Assembly (NCBI GenBank): GCA_947034895.1
Contig: OX344764.1
Coordinates: forward strand, 372,001 to 436,000
Length of the DNA: 64,000 nucleotides
Direction: 5' to 3'
DNA from: Rhytidiadelphus loreus
Lineage: Eukaryota; Streptophyta; Bryopsida; Hypnales; Hylocomiaceae
Shown here: positions 34,599 through 44,900 of the stretch, piece after piece
How the letters are laid out: the number at the start of each line of letters is the position of its first letter
Numbering within the stretch: position 1 is the stretch's first letter
Notes under the pieces: model-generated
The model's database searches: none
What the model was told of the DNA's origin: nothing
What the model saw: the letters and a program-made list of their open reading frames with translations, nothing else
Translations under genes and position numbers: made by a program

Positions 34599-36929
34599 AT
34601 GTGTGTCACAAATGTTGCTCTCCATGTTGCCTCCGATGCTACAAACACTATGCCAGAGGCGTCCCCTCAACACATGATTCAAGAGTTTGTGGATCTCAAC
34701 GATGATCCGCCACATGAGACGTGTCCTACGGAAGTTAGAATCAAGGATGATGGTCTCACAGGTCATAATGCTGATGTGCTCGAAGTCATTCCAGAAGTCC
34801 CTCATATTATCGAAGTCATTCACGAAGTCCAGGAGGGTATGGAAGTTATCCCCGATGTTCCTGAGATGCAGGAAATTATTGCCCATGAACCTGAGGTGCT
34901 CAAAGTTATTCCGGGTGTGGCTGAGGTGGTGACAGATGATGTTCCTTGCGATGAACAACAAGATACAGAAATGTCGCCTACCAAAGTCTCGGTGGAAGAT
35001 GCGGTATGTACTTTGTCTTGTATATAGCTGTGTGTTTCGTCATGGTCGTTGTGTCTGACATTGGTTGAATACATTGGTTGTTTTTTGCTTCCCTATCGTT
35101 TTTGCCCCGGTTTAATTTTCAATTTCTCTTTGTTCCTTATGAGCAGGGTGCCAGTGAGGGGGTCGTAGGTGATTTAATGGCGGATGTTCAAATTCGTAGT
35201 CCGTTCACATCCAGATTCAATAAGAAATGGCTCAATGTCATTCTAGATCTGAATGGACTTCTTTGCTTTTGTGATGATATGAGATATCACATAAAAGAAA
35301 GGAGGGTGTGCTCTCTTTATGAAGTAGTCCCGAGAGCGGGGAGGTTCATCATCCCGATGAAAAGGGTCACTTTTCGACCCCATGTCAGAAGGTTCGTGCG
35401 GGAGTTGACCTCCTTCGCAAACGTCGTTATTTGGAGCTCCATAGATCAACTTTACGCCAAGCTCGCTGTTAATTTTCTCTTCCACGGCCTGATGCCCCCC
35501 TTCGGTGTCCTCGGCCAGGAACAATGTACCGTCATGAAATCTAGAGACGAGAATGGCATGCTAAAGAACTACAGGTTGAGGGGATCGCGCAAGGATCTGT
35601 TTCTCAAGCCATTGGAGAGGTTGTACCAACTAAAGGGGTCCATCTTAACGCAGGAGAACACTATAATAGTGGACGACAGCCCCGAAAAACACTTCATGAA
35701 TGATCCCTCGAACGTAGTGCTCCTAGACTCGTGGTGTTTTGACGGACAGGGGTCGAGAGACGGGGTTCTCATATTTGAACTCCTGCCTTGGATTAAGAGA
35801 CTGCATGTAGAGAGGCCGTGGGAGTTTTTTTCTTTCCGTAGAGACAATGCTATAGGGGGCATTCATCTCATGCATGACGTCGACCAATCCAAGTATAGGG
35901 AACTTCAGAGGGCACTTGCGGTCTCTAATAGACTTTATAGAGAACGGAAAGTGGATAGTTTCGGGTGTATCATTCCTTTGCTGAAACCACCTGCAATGCA
36001 TGCAACGAAGCGCAAGGAGCTCACTCAAGATGACATCTATTTCCGTCCTTGTCCGCCTCCAGAACAAACTTGTCTATAGGACCTCTAGAAATTTGTAAAC
36101 AATATAGTTGTGTTTGAGAGGGTACGCCTTAAAATGTAATTATTATTGTTTTATCAAATACAATTCATCATTCATATTTGCAGTGGAATATCTCTGTGTT
36201 GTGTCCAGGAGTTAAGGGATGCTTTGGCTCCTGTAATTCGGCATGTCATATATTCAGAGGCTACTGCACAATCGACTATGGATTTTTCAATGATGGATAT
36301 AGATGATGGCGTTGTTGATAGTCCTCCCAACAGAGGGAAGCGCCCCAAATTAGTACACTCTCCATCTCCTTTGAAATCCCGTTCGCAAATTCCACGGGAT
36401 CGGTCCATGGTGAATCTAGAAATGCAGAGGAAGCTCTATGATGAAGAAGTGGGTGTGGTGGCCATTGAGGAGGTGTGTTATCATTGATTGAGTTAAATGT
36501 GTGTGCAAAAATATCTTTCTTTATGTTTTTGCTTTGTAGTTGTTGTAGGTTATGAATGTCTTATTTTATTGGTTTTGGCAAGTGCAAGATTCAATGCCTA
36601 CCATGTTGGGCAACACTTCAAAGGGCGTTAAGAGTATACAAATGGAGAAACGGACTGCAGTAGTTGAAGGCCCACTACCTCGTTTGTCTTCTTTGGATAT
36701 CGTAAAACAGCAATGCAAAAAAAATGATGGATTCATAAAACGACAATGTAAAAGAAATGATGGATTGCCTCCTCTTTATTGTGGTAGGTGGGATGCTTGG
36801 GAGTGGAGGTCCTTGAAAAAACAGCGACGAGAGAATGCGCGCCAATTATCTGCTAAAAGTACCGGATATAGTCGAGGGCCAGAAATATTAAAGGCAATGC
36901 AAATTTTGAAGAGTAGGTTACAGTCATAG
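34599..36929 (+). CDS. FCP1-like (HAD-fold CTD phosphatase family) protein, active site altered
   Basis: Exon 1 (34599-35003) encodes an acidic repeat of the type EVIPEVP/EVIPDVPE. Exon 2 (35147-36079, phase 0) holds the FCP1 homology domain. Motif I is DLNGLLC instead of DxDxT, so the second aspartate is lost. The remaining motifs are present: VVIWSSIDQLYAKLAV, KDLFLKPLERLY and TIIVDDSPEKHFMNDPSNVV. The frame meets TAG at 36077. Two further coding-like exons (36209-36472, with SPPNRGKRPKLVHSPSP, and about 36591-36929, with YCGRWDAWEWRSLKK) may belong to the same gene if that TAG is skipped or spliced around. Canonical members dephosphorylate the RNA polymerase II tail or related phosphoproteins; here the change suggests a binding rather than catalytic role. 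It starts about 160 bp after the last A2 palindrome. Confidence 0.7.
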
Positions 36930-37235
36930 TATATAGAGTTAGCATGATGTTTAGTAAATATTAAAGGCAATGCAGATTTTGAAGAGTAGGTCGTAGTCAT
37001 AGTATGTAGTATGAGCATCATGTTCAAGCTACCATAATGTTGAGTATAACACGATCATATGCCATTATGATCTTACTTTTGGAAATATTATGTATATTTG
37101 TTTGTTTATGTATTCTTATCTTGTCTTTTCTTGTGCTTGTGTGTATAAAATTCTTCTTGCGTTTTTAGTTTATTAAGCTCGTAGAACTCCTATTTCATTG
37201 GAAAACTCCCATTTTAATGAATATGATGTTATAGA
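36930..37235. other. Intergenic AT-rich sequence
   Basis: It includes a short duplication of the preceding gene end (ATATTAAAGGCAATGCA at about 36886 and 36958). No gene. Confidence 0.5.
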
Positions 37236-37236
37236 A

Positions 37237-37384
37237 GGAAAAAGCACAAAAATTGTAGAACCAAACTCTAGCATTCTCCGTGAGAGGTACCCTTATAGAC
37301 TACATTCTTGACAATGCAGTGTGTAAGAGTACTTCTCAAAAAAAATGCCAGGGTTCGGTTCTTTAATTTTTGTACTTTTTGTTC
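37237..37384. repeat. Foldback element of about 150 bp
   Basis: Arms 37237-37300 and 37319-37384 are imperfect reverse complements; the left arm carries CACAAAAATTGTAGAACC and the right arm GGTTCTTTAATTTTTGTAC. No coding capacity. This is a MITE-like or hairpin RNA-like structure. Confidence 0.65.
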
Positions 37385-37655
37385 CCTGAGTTCATCTCTG
37401 TTGTTGATTTAAGCAGTTTCAAGACTTTGCCATCACCAAGACTTCATTTTGTAGGTGCTATAGCCGATAGTAGTCATAGAACCATCCAATAAACAAACTC
37501 ATGTTCTAGGCTAATATGTAGCCAAGGGTCAAATCTAGAATTGTGAGCAATGCAAATTGTTAAATATTACAAACTGGGCAGTCAAAATATCATGTCTTTA
37601 TTGCTTGTGGTAGTCATACAAATTGAAGTTTGAAGAGAGAAGATATAGTAATTGT

Positions 37656-37878
37656 AGAATGAAGTGGATGTTGAGCTTTGGCCTAATATATCTGGACATA
37701 AATATTGTAGAAACAATAACATCCAGGCGTTGCTTTAAAGACATTCATAAATGACACTCCAATTGTAGCATCTGGAGTGCCCTTCATGAGAGTCCTAGAA
37801 TGACGACTGGATGACTTGTTTCTATAATTATTGTGCATAGATCCAGACCAAAGCTTAACATCCACTTCATTCTTTAAA
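37656..37878. repeat. Foldback element or miRNA-like hairpin of about 220 bp
   Basis: Terminal arms GAATGAAGTGGATGTTGAGC (37660) and its complement near 37878 continue inwards for about 110 bp with few mismatches. They converge on CACTCCAATTGTAGCATCTGG near 37757-37778. The size and shape fit a MITE or a young MIRNA-type hairpin. Confidence 0.7.
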
Positions 37879-38259
37879 TATCATGGCCTCTTCTTTTCAA
37901 GCATTCTATTTGTAGTGTCTAACATGGATGATAAAGACATTATATTTTTTTGTTAGGAGTATAACAGTAGGCTATGCTTCTATTGGATTTTGGTAGGCAA
38001 TGTATTCATCCAACAATTACATGTATATTTGATGAATTTTTTCTACTAATAGTAATGCATGTTGTGAATCGTACATGACGTTTCCGAATTCTTCATCTAC
38101 AAACCTGTTTTTTAGTGTCATTGCATTGTTTTTGACGTGTTTGCAAGCCTGAAATTCTTCTTTGTTTATCACTTATGTGCCTCCAAAGATTCTCATGTCA
38201 TTGGAAAAAGACTCCTATTTCATTGAAAAACTCCCAAAATAATGAATATGATGTTATTA

Positions 38260-40000
38260 TGAAGGTGGATGTTAGTATGTTACACTTATAATTATACTGG
38301 GTAGCTTTCAAGTATTTGAAAAATAGTTTATTGTTTAAAATTCAATTTTTCTAATCTACCACTCTTATCATTTTCAAGTTCTATAGGATTTTTCAAGCTC
38401 TAAAACCTTTGTATACATTGTTGTCGAGAAATATTGAAACTCAGAAAATCTTGAAACAAATGTAAGTCCTACAATGTACATCACAAACAAAATAATACTT
38501 CACCAAACAACAGTATACAATCTTTCAAATTTAAAAGAATCTAGGATAATTTCTTGGTCAAATGGTAAATTCTAACATTAATGGTAACCGATGTCTTAGG
38601 CCCTTCCTAAAGACACATTCTAATAATTTGAAATGCTAGGAATCTAGAGTTATTTCTTGATTGGCAAATTTCAACTTGAGAGAAAATCAATGACCTCCAC
38701 TTTCTCTATTGACACATCATGTAATTAGATAATCATATATATCTTGAAAAGTTTCCATATAGTGTACAAACCTAATTAAACAATTTCCACATGTGAAGTT
38801 GCAAATATATGTAACTTCATTTAGAAGCCCATTTGTCCCTAGTGACAATCATTACAAAGGTTTAAGTATAATATTAGCTCTAATTTTAATACCATTGATT
38901 CATCCAATTAATAAGTGTGCAATACTAGCATCACAATATTACTAGAATAAATTATAGATTTATCCACTACCTCAATTTATTTTCTATAACTACAATACTA
39001 AAGAAATTACAAATTTTTCAAACACTACCCAACATCTATAGATTGTAGAGAAGTTATAGATTTGTCAAGTATTAATTTTATTTTGTGGGAAATAGTAGAA
39101 CACACTCAATATTTCATGCCACACTAATTTGAAAGAAAATATATTACAACTAGTGTGTCACTTGTAAACTAGTGTCCCACACTATCAAAAAAAATCACTT
39201 TAGTAACAACCTAGCCATAATTCCTAAACAAGGATCCCCTACTACAATTGAAAAGCCTAAAACTCACACCAAATCTCTCAAACAAGCGGCTCCAAAACTA
39301 GAGTGCAAATGGGGCACTTATGGCAACAAAGACAAACCCAACCAAACAACACAGAAGAGCAAGAAATGAAGGAAAAGATAATACCATCTAAACCTAAAAC
39401 TTCAACTACAATAAACTTACATCAAAATCAATTTACTTCTCTTGAACTCAAAGCCACACTAACATAAATCTCACTAATTATAATCACCTAGCCTCAACAT
39501 TGACTTCCAAAATTCACACCAAGGCAAGGACCAAAAATTGAGTTACCTATTCATGAGCAAATCAACTACAATAGCAACAAGAACAACCTTGCTATTAAGA
39601 AAAAATAACTCTGAGCATGGCCATCTTGAATGAAAAACTTCAAAACAATCATTTTGAAACTTTTTCTGTGAATAGGCTTTTCAACCATTTTGAAGTTGCC
39701 AACAAAAGGATGCATATTGTATGGATAGGGAGGTATTAGGCCAATTCTAACTAAAATTTGCCATCCTTTGATTTTGACTACTTCACAAAAATCATCATTG
39801 AAGAAAATGCAAAGACAATGAATACCTCCCTTGAGTCATTTCCAAAAAATGCAATTGTTTTCAATCAACGATCAACACAATAAATATATTTGCAGATGAT
39901 GACAAATTGCAATGAAAATTTTCAAATCACAATTGCATGCAAAAATCATGGTCAAGGGATTCAGAAAATAGGATAGCCAACAATTGGTCAAGATTGCCAA
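38260..40000. other. Gene-free AT-rich region 3' of the PPR gene
   Basis: Low-complexity AT-rich sequence with no supported open frame. It probably includes the 3' untranslated region of the PPR gene near 39.8-40.0 kb. Confidence 0.5.
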
Positions 40001-40005
40001 CCTGG

Positions 40006-43000
40006 TTACCAGTAATCACCACAAGAACACACACCATCTTGGAAGTGGTGAAAGCGATTGGCATCCCTCACAACAATATCTCGTTCAGTCACCTTTGAGA
40101 TAAACTTGGTTGCTGTATGGCAGTCTAAACACACTCGAAGGTTCTTGAACACCCGAATTGGCTGTCCAGGGGGTGTCCGCATGAGTCCGTAAGCAATAGC
40201 CAACTTCTCGCTATGGGAGCAAAGAGCAAGCTCTTTCTCCTCCTCATCAATGTTCCGCAACACTAGCTGAGTATCAGGAATGTAGCCTTCGGCTTTAATT
40301 GTCTCACTCAATCTCCTCAGCTCAGCATAGATCTCCTTCGCTTCTGAGTGCGAAGTATCCCCTACGACAAAGTTATGGACCTTGTTATCAACTTCAATCC
40401 AGCTACGCCCTGGCTCCTTGCGTATACCTCTCTCCTGCATTATAGTGCGCACCCACAACACCTCCTCCCAACTGCCAGCTGCAGCATAGATATTCGAGAG
40501 AAGCACGTATGTAGAAGCATCCTTCGGTTCCAACTTGAGACGCTCATTAGCGGCAAGTTTGCCCAACTCCACATTACCGTACGTTCTACAAGCACCAAGC
40601 AAGGCTCCCCAAGTTGCACCATTTGGTTCCACCGGCATGTTGTCAATCAAGAGCTTTGCTTCCTCCAAGTGCCCTGCTCGCGCAAGAACATCCACCATGC
40701 AGTTACAGAGCACCACACTAGGTTCGATGCCATAATCTTGTGTCATAGCCAAAAAATGTCTACGGCTCTCGTCCACAAGGCCTGAATGACTACAAGCTGA
40801 CAACACTGCAACGAATGAGATCTCATCGGGTTTCACACCGTCTGCAATCATAGTTCTAAAGACTTCCAGGGCTTCAAGCCCACATCCATGCTCTGCAAGT
40901 CCACCAATCATCACGGTCCAAGTAATCACGTCCCGATCCTCCATCCTCTGAAAAGCCAGCCGCGCATCATCGATACTGCCACACTTTGCATACATGTGCA
41001 CCAGCGCGTTGCCCACACGCACATCTGACTCAAATCCGGCTTCACGGACATGGCTATGAACCTCCCTCACCCACTCCAAAGCCCCCGCGCTTGCACAAGC
41101 ATTCAGGATACTCGCATATGTAAAGGCGTCTGGTTTGAAGCCTTCCCGTTTCATTTGGAGAAGAAGCCGATATGCTTCAGACCCACAGCCATGTTGTGCA
41201 AGTCCACCAATCATCACGGTCCAAGTAATCACGTCCCGGTCCTCCATCTTGTCAAAAGCCAGTCGCGCATCATCGATACTGCCACACTTTGCATACATGT
41301 GCACCAGCGCGTTGCCCACACGCACATCTGACTCAAATCCGGCTTCACGGACATGGCTATGAACCTCCCTGACCCACTCCAAAGCCCCCGCGCTTGCACA
41401 TGCATTCAGGATACTCGCATATATAAAGGCGTCTGGTTTGAGACCTTCTCGATTCATTTGGAGAAGAAGTCGATATGCTTCAGACCCACAGCCATGTTGC
41501 GCAAGTCCACCAATCATCACGTTCCAAGTAATCACGTCCCGGTCCTCCATCCTCTGAAAAGCCAGTCGCGCATCATCGATACTGCCACACTTTGCATACA
41601 TGTGCACCAGCGCGTTGCCCACACGCACATCTGACTCAAATCCGGCTTCACGGACATGGCTATGAACCTCCCTGACCCACTCCAAAGCCCCCGCGCTTGC
41701 ATATTCATTCAGGATGCTCATATAAGTGATTGCGTCTGGTTTGAACCCTTCCCGTTTCATTTGGAGAAGAAGCCGATATGCTTCCTCACCATTACCACTG
41801 TCGGCATATGCTCCAATCATCACGTTCCAGGTAATTCCGTTCCGTTCCTCCATCCTCTGAAAAGCCAGTCGCGCATCATCGATGCTGCCACACTTCGCAT
41901 ACATGTGCACCAGCGCGGTGCCCACACGCACATCTGACTCAAATCCGGCTTCACGGGCATGGCTATGAACCTCCCTCACCCACTCCAAAGCCCCCGTGCT
42001 TGCACATGCATTCAGGATGCTTATATAAGTGATTGCGTCTGGTTTGAAGCCTTCCCGTTTCATTTGGACAAGAAGTCGATATGCTTCAGACCCACAGCCA
42101 TGTTGCGCAAGTGCTCCAATCATCACGTTCCAAGTAATCACGTCCCGTTCCTCCATCTTGTCAAAAGCCAGTCGCGCATCATCGATGCTGCCACACTTTG
42201 CATACATGTGCACCAGCGCGTTGCCCACACGCACATCTGACTCAAATCCGGCTTCACGGACATGGCTATGAACCTCCCTCACCCACTCTAAAGCCCCCGC
42301 ACTTGCACATTCATTCAGGATGCTCATAAAAGTGATTGCCTCTGGTTTGAAGCCTTCCCGTTTCATTTGGACAAGAAGTCGATATGCTTCAAACCCACAG
42401 CCATGTTGCGCAAGTGCTCCAATCATCACGTTCCAAGTAATCACGTCCCGTTCCTCCATCTTGTCAAAAGCCAGTCGCGCATCATCGACACTACCACACT
42501 TTGCATACATGTGCACCAGCGCGTTGCCCACACGCACATCTGACTCAAATCCGGCTTCATGGACATGGCTATGAACCTCCCTCACACACTCCAAAGCCCC
42601 CGCGCTTGCACATGAACTAAGAACGCTCCTATACGTGATTGGGTCTGGTTTGAAGCCTTCCCGTTTCATTCGGAGAAGAAGTTGATATGCTTCCTCACCA
42701 AAACCACAATCTGCATATGCTCCAATCATCACGTTCCAAGTAATCACGTCCCGTTCCTCCATCTTGTCAAAAGCCAGTCGCGCATCATCGATACTACCAC
42801 ACTTCGCATACATGTGCACCAGCGCGTTGCCCACACGCACATCTGACTCAAATCCCGCTTCACGGGCATGGCTATGAACCTCCCTTACCCACTCCAAAGC
42901 CCCCGCACTTGCACATGCATTTAGGATACTCATATAAGTGATTGCGTCTGATTTGAAGCCTTCCCGTTTCATTTGGAGAAGAAGTCGATATGCTTCCTCA

Positions 43001-43737
43001 CCATCACCAGTGTCGGCATATGCTCCAATCATCACATTCCAGGTAATCACATTTCGACTCGCCAACTTATCAAAAGTGTTCCTTGACTCCTTTACATTTC
43101 CACACTTTGCATACATTTTAAGGAGCGAAGTCCCCACACGAACATCTGATTCTAACCCACCCTCTCTGATATATGCATGAACTTCCTCGACCCACTTCAA
43201 GGCTGATGGGCTCGCACAGGCTTTCAGGATGCTCAAGTAAGTAACTGCATTAGGTTGCATACCTTCCTTTCGCATGCGATGGAAAACTTCCATGGCGTCT
43301 TTCACGCAACTGTGCTGAGCATAACCTCCAATCATGACGTTCCAACTAACAACATCCTTCTTCGCAAGTTCGTCAAACACTCCGCATGCATCCTCCAGTC
43401 TCCCACATCTGATGTATCCACTCAATAGGTTGGTTGCCACATATATATTCTGCTGCATGCCACTCGCAATGGTGCACTCATGAACCTGCTTTACTGCCGG
43501 AAGGTCTTCCTGCTTCAAGCACCGCTTCAGAATTTCAACATAGGAGTACGAGTCTATTGCAATGCCCTGTTGTAGTCGGTTCTTCAAAAGATCAATTGCT
43601 TCACTAGCGGTCGTTGGGCTTTGCATGCGCGTTCTCCCACCACTAACTTGAACAGCTTGCTTTGACACTTTCGCACTAGCGGGCAAAGTGTTTCTCCTGC
43701 CAAAATTGCCCGTCGGTAACCTGACCCATCCATACAC
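40006..43737 (-). CDS. PPR-DYW organelle RNA-editing factor with expanded PLS repeats
   Basis: One uninterrupted frame of about 1240 codons ends at TAA 40006-40008. The first in-frame ATG is at 43626 (MQSPTTASEAIDLL); the frame is open upstream to about 43780, where an AG acceptor could join a 5' exon encoding the organelle transit peptide. Pentatricopeptide PLS triplets fill residues of about 75-950. Then come E/E+ modules (PVEPNGATWGALLGACRTYG) and a complete DYW deaminase domain: GYIPDTQLVL, the zinc/catalytic HSE in CSHSEKLAIAYGL, CLDCHTATKF, and a final HxFxxGxCSCxDYW. Such proteins bind specific plastid or mitochondrial transcripts and convert C to U. Every hallmark residue is intact and there are no internal stops, in contrast to all neighbouring element genes. 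It is the clearest host gene here. Confidence 0.95.
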   Translation of the reverse strand: MYGWVRLPTGNFGRRNTLPASAKVSKQAVQVSGGRTRMQSPTTASEAIDLLKNRLQQGIAIDSYSYVEILKRCLKQEDLPAVKQVHECTIASGMQQNIYVATNLLSGYIRCGRLEDACGVFDELAKKDVVSWNVMIGGYAQHSCVKDAMEVFHRMRKEGMQPNAVTYLSILKACASPSALKWVEEVHAYIREGGLESDVRVGTSLLKMYAKCGNVKESRNTFDKLASRNVITWNVMIGAYADTGDGEEAYRLLLQMKREGFKSDAITYMSILNACASAGALEWVREVHSHAREAGFESDVRVGNALVHMYAKCGSIDDARLAFDKMEERDVITWNVMIGAYADCGFGEEAYQLLLRMKREGFKPDPITYRSVLSSCASAGALECVREVHSHVHEAGFESDVRVGNALVHMYAKCGSVDDARLAFDKMEERDVITWNVMIGALAQHGCGFEAYRLLVQMKREGFKPEAITFMSILNECASAGALEWVREVHSHVREAGFESDVRVGNALVHMYAKCGSIDDARLAFDKMEERDVITWNVMIGALAQHGCGSEAYRLLVQMKREGFKPDAITYISILNACASTGALEWVREVHSHAREAGFESDVRVGTALVHMYAKCGSIDDARLAFQRMEERNGITWNVMIGAYADSGNGEEAYRLLLQMKREGFKPDAITYMSILNEYASAGALEWVREVHSHVREAGFESDVRVGNALVHMYAKCGSIDDARLAFQRMEDRDVITWNVMIGGLAQHGCGSEAYRLLLQMNREGLKPDAFIYASILNACASAGALEWVREVHSHVREAGFESDVRVGNALVHMYAKCGSIDDARLAFDKMEDRDVITWTVMIGGLAQHGCGSEAYRLLLQMKREGFKPDAFTYASILNACASAGALEWVREVHSHVREAGFESDVRVGNALVHMYAKCGSIDDARLAFQRMEDRDVITWTVMIGGLAEHGCGLEALEVFRTMIADGVKPDEISFVAVLSACSHSGLVDESRRHFLAMTQDYGIEPSVVLCNCMVDVLARAGHLEEAKLLIDNMPVEPNGATWGALLGACRTYGNVELGKLAANERLKLEPKDASTYVLLSNIYAAAGSWEEVLWVRTIMQERGIRKEPGRSWIEVDNKVHNFVVGDTSHSEAKEIYAELRRLSETIKAEGYIPDTQLVLRNIDEEEKELALCSHSEKLAIAYGLMRTPPGQPIRVFKNLRVCLDCHTATKFISKVTERDIVVRDANRFHHFQDGVCSCGDYW
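40905..43330 (-). repeat. 303-bp tandem units inside the PPR gene
   Basis: The sequence around ATCATCACGTTCCAAGTAAT recurs every 303 bp (near 40909, 41212, 41515, 41818, 42121, 42424, 42727 and 43030). Each unit encodes one 101-residue P-L-S triplet (VREVHSH, SDVRVGNALVHMYAKCG, ARLAF, DVITWNVMIG). The middle units differ at only a few percent of bases. Confidence 0.93.
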
Positions 43738-43799
43738 ACTTCATAAGAAAAACCTTCATACTTCGTACTGTAAAATCTTGCTCCATCAATTTAAAAAAT

Positions 43800-44900
43800 A
43801 CTTAGATGCATGTATGCAGTCTTTATACCGCTTAAAAGCACAGTACTTCACAGTACACCTAACAAAACATATTACAAATGACATCCACCTTCAATGTGTG
43901 AGCATCATCACCAATTGCACCAATTGCACCAATTTCTTGTCACAAAGGAAGACAACTCCTGCTCATGTTAATACCTATTCGGTTGTACAATCTCTAGAGA
44001 ATCATTGCTATGATAACCACCACTAGAAGGTAATTTGCTTGAAGTCACCAATTTGATCATCGCCTTCACCCATGGTGGGGTTGACCAACCATCTACCCAG
44101 AGCACTTTCATTGTCACCTTGTGTTTAAAGTCTGGTGATTTGGGATTCATCTATACACACCAACAACCCACGATCCAATATGAAAAAACAATCAAGGAAC
44201 ACATGCCCTTAAACATTGGAGTCATCTAATTAGCCTTGAATTCAATTCAAAACCCAATCAAAATGTAATACGCTTCTTGTTTACCTGCCCAGGACCTTAT
44301 ACAAGCAAGAAATAACCTCTCAATGTCTTTTCACAAATATCTAACATCAACTAATTGGTAGCCTTAGATATATTTCTACTGATACCTTGTAAAATCTGTT
44401 GTCCCACCACTGCAAAGGATCCGCAAAATACTCCTCCCAATCTTGCTCAACTGTCTGTGCTTCGCCTGATTCAACTGTTAAATACTTCAGACATGTCATT
44501 CATGTTCTTTCTGAGCGACAAAAAGCACCCGCTTCTGTACATGAGAGCGGCCACATTAAACATACCTGAAGCATCGGGTTTTCTCCAAACTGATGACGAT
44601 GAACACCTAATTGATCCGCTGTTCCTTCCTCCATGGGAGGCTGAGACAAATAATAAACATGGGTGTATAAGCCTTGGAGTCTTCAAGACTGTGATCACAC
44701 AGGCATCCTGGTCACACAAATCCCCCACAGTCTGTCAAAAAACACATTCAATTGGTAGCAGTTTGGGCATCAGATAGTCATCGGTACTAATATTTAATGT
44801 TTAACGTCCAACCAACCAAGTTCACGTCCTGTCAGTTCGGGAGAAGCGTAACACAGTATTGATCAAATATACTGCTATCGAGGAACCTAAATGTATGGGA
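43800..44900. other. 5' flank of the PPR gene
   Basis: No convincing gene; open frames on both strands at 44.35-44.78 kb overlap and lack family features. It may contain a 5' untranslated exon or intron of the PPR gene. Confidence 0.4.

Larger units (their letters stand above)
37183..38258. repeat. Pair of direct repeats about 1 kb apart
   Basis: CTCCTATTTCATTG, AAAACTCCCA and AATGAATATGATGTTAT occur in this order at about 37186-37235 and again at about 38210-38258. They bracket the two foldbacks. Confidence 0.6.

Noticed and set aside
40348..43180. Many plus-strand open frames of 60-145 codons across the PPR gene
   Set aside because: They repeat every 303 bp and are antisense shadows of the PPR coding sequence.
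44355..44777. 140-codon open frame with an 85-codon frame on the other strand
   Set aside because: No recognisable motif, both strands are open, and it lies in the PPR 5' flank.
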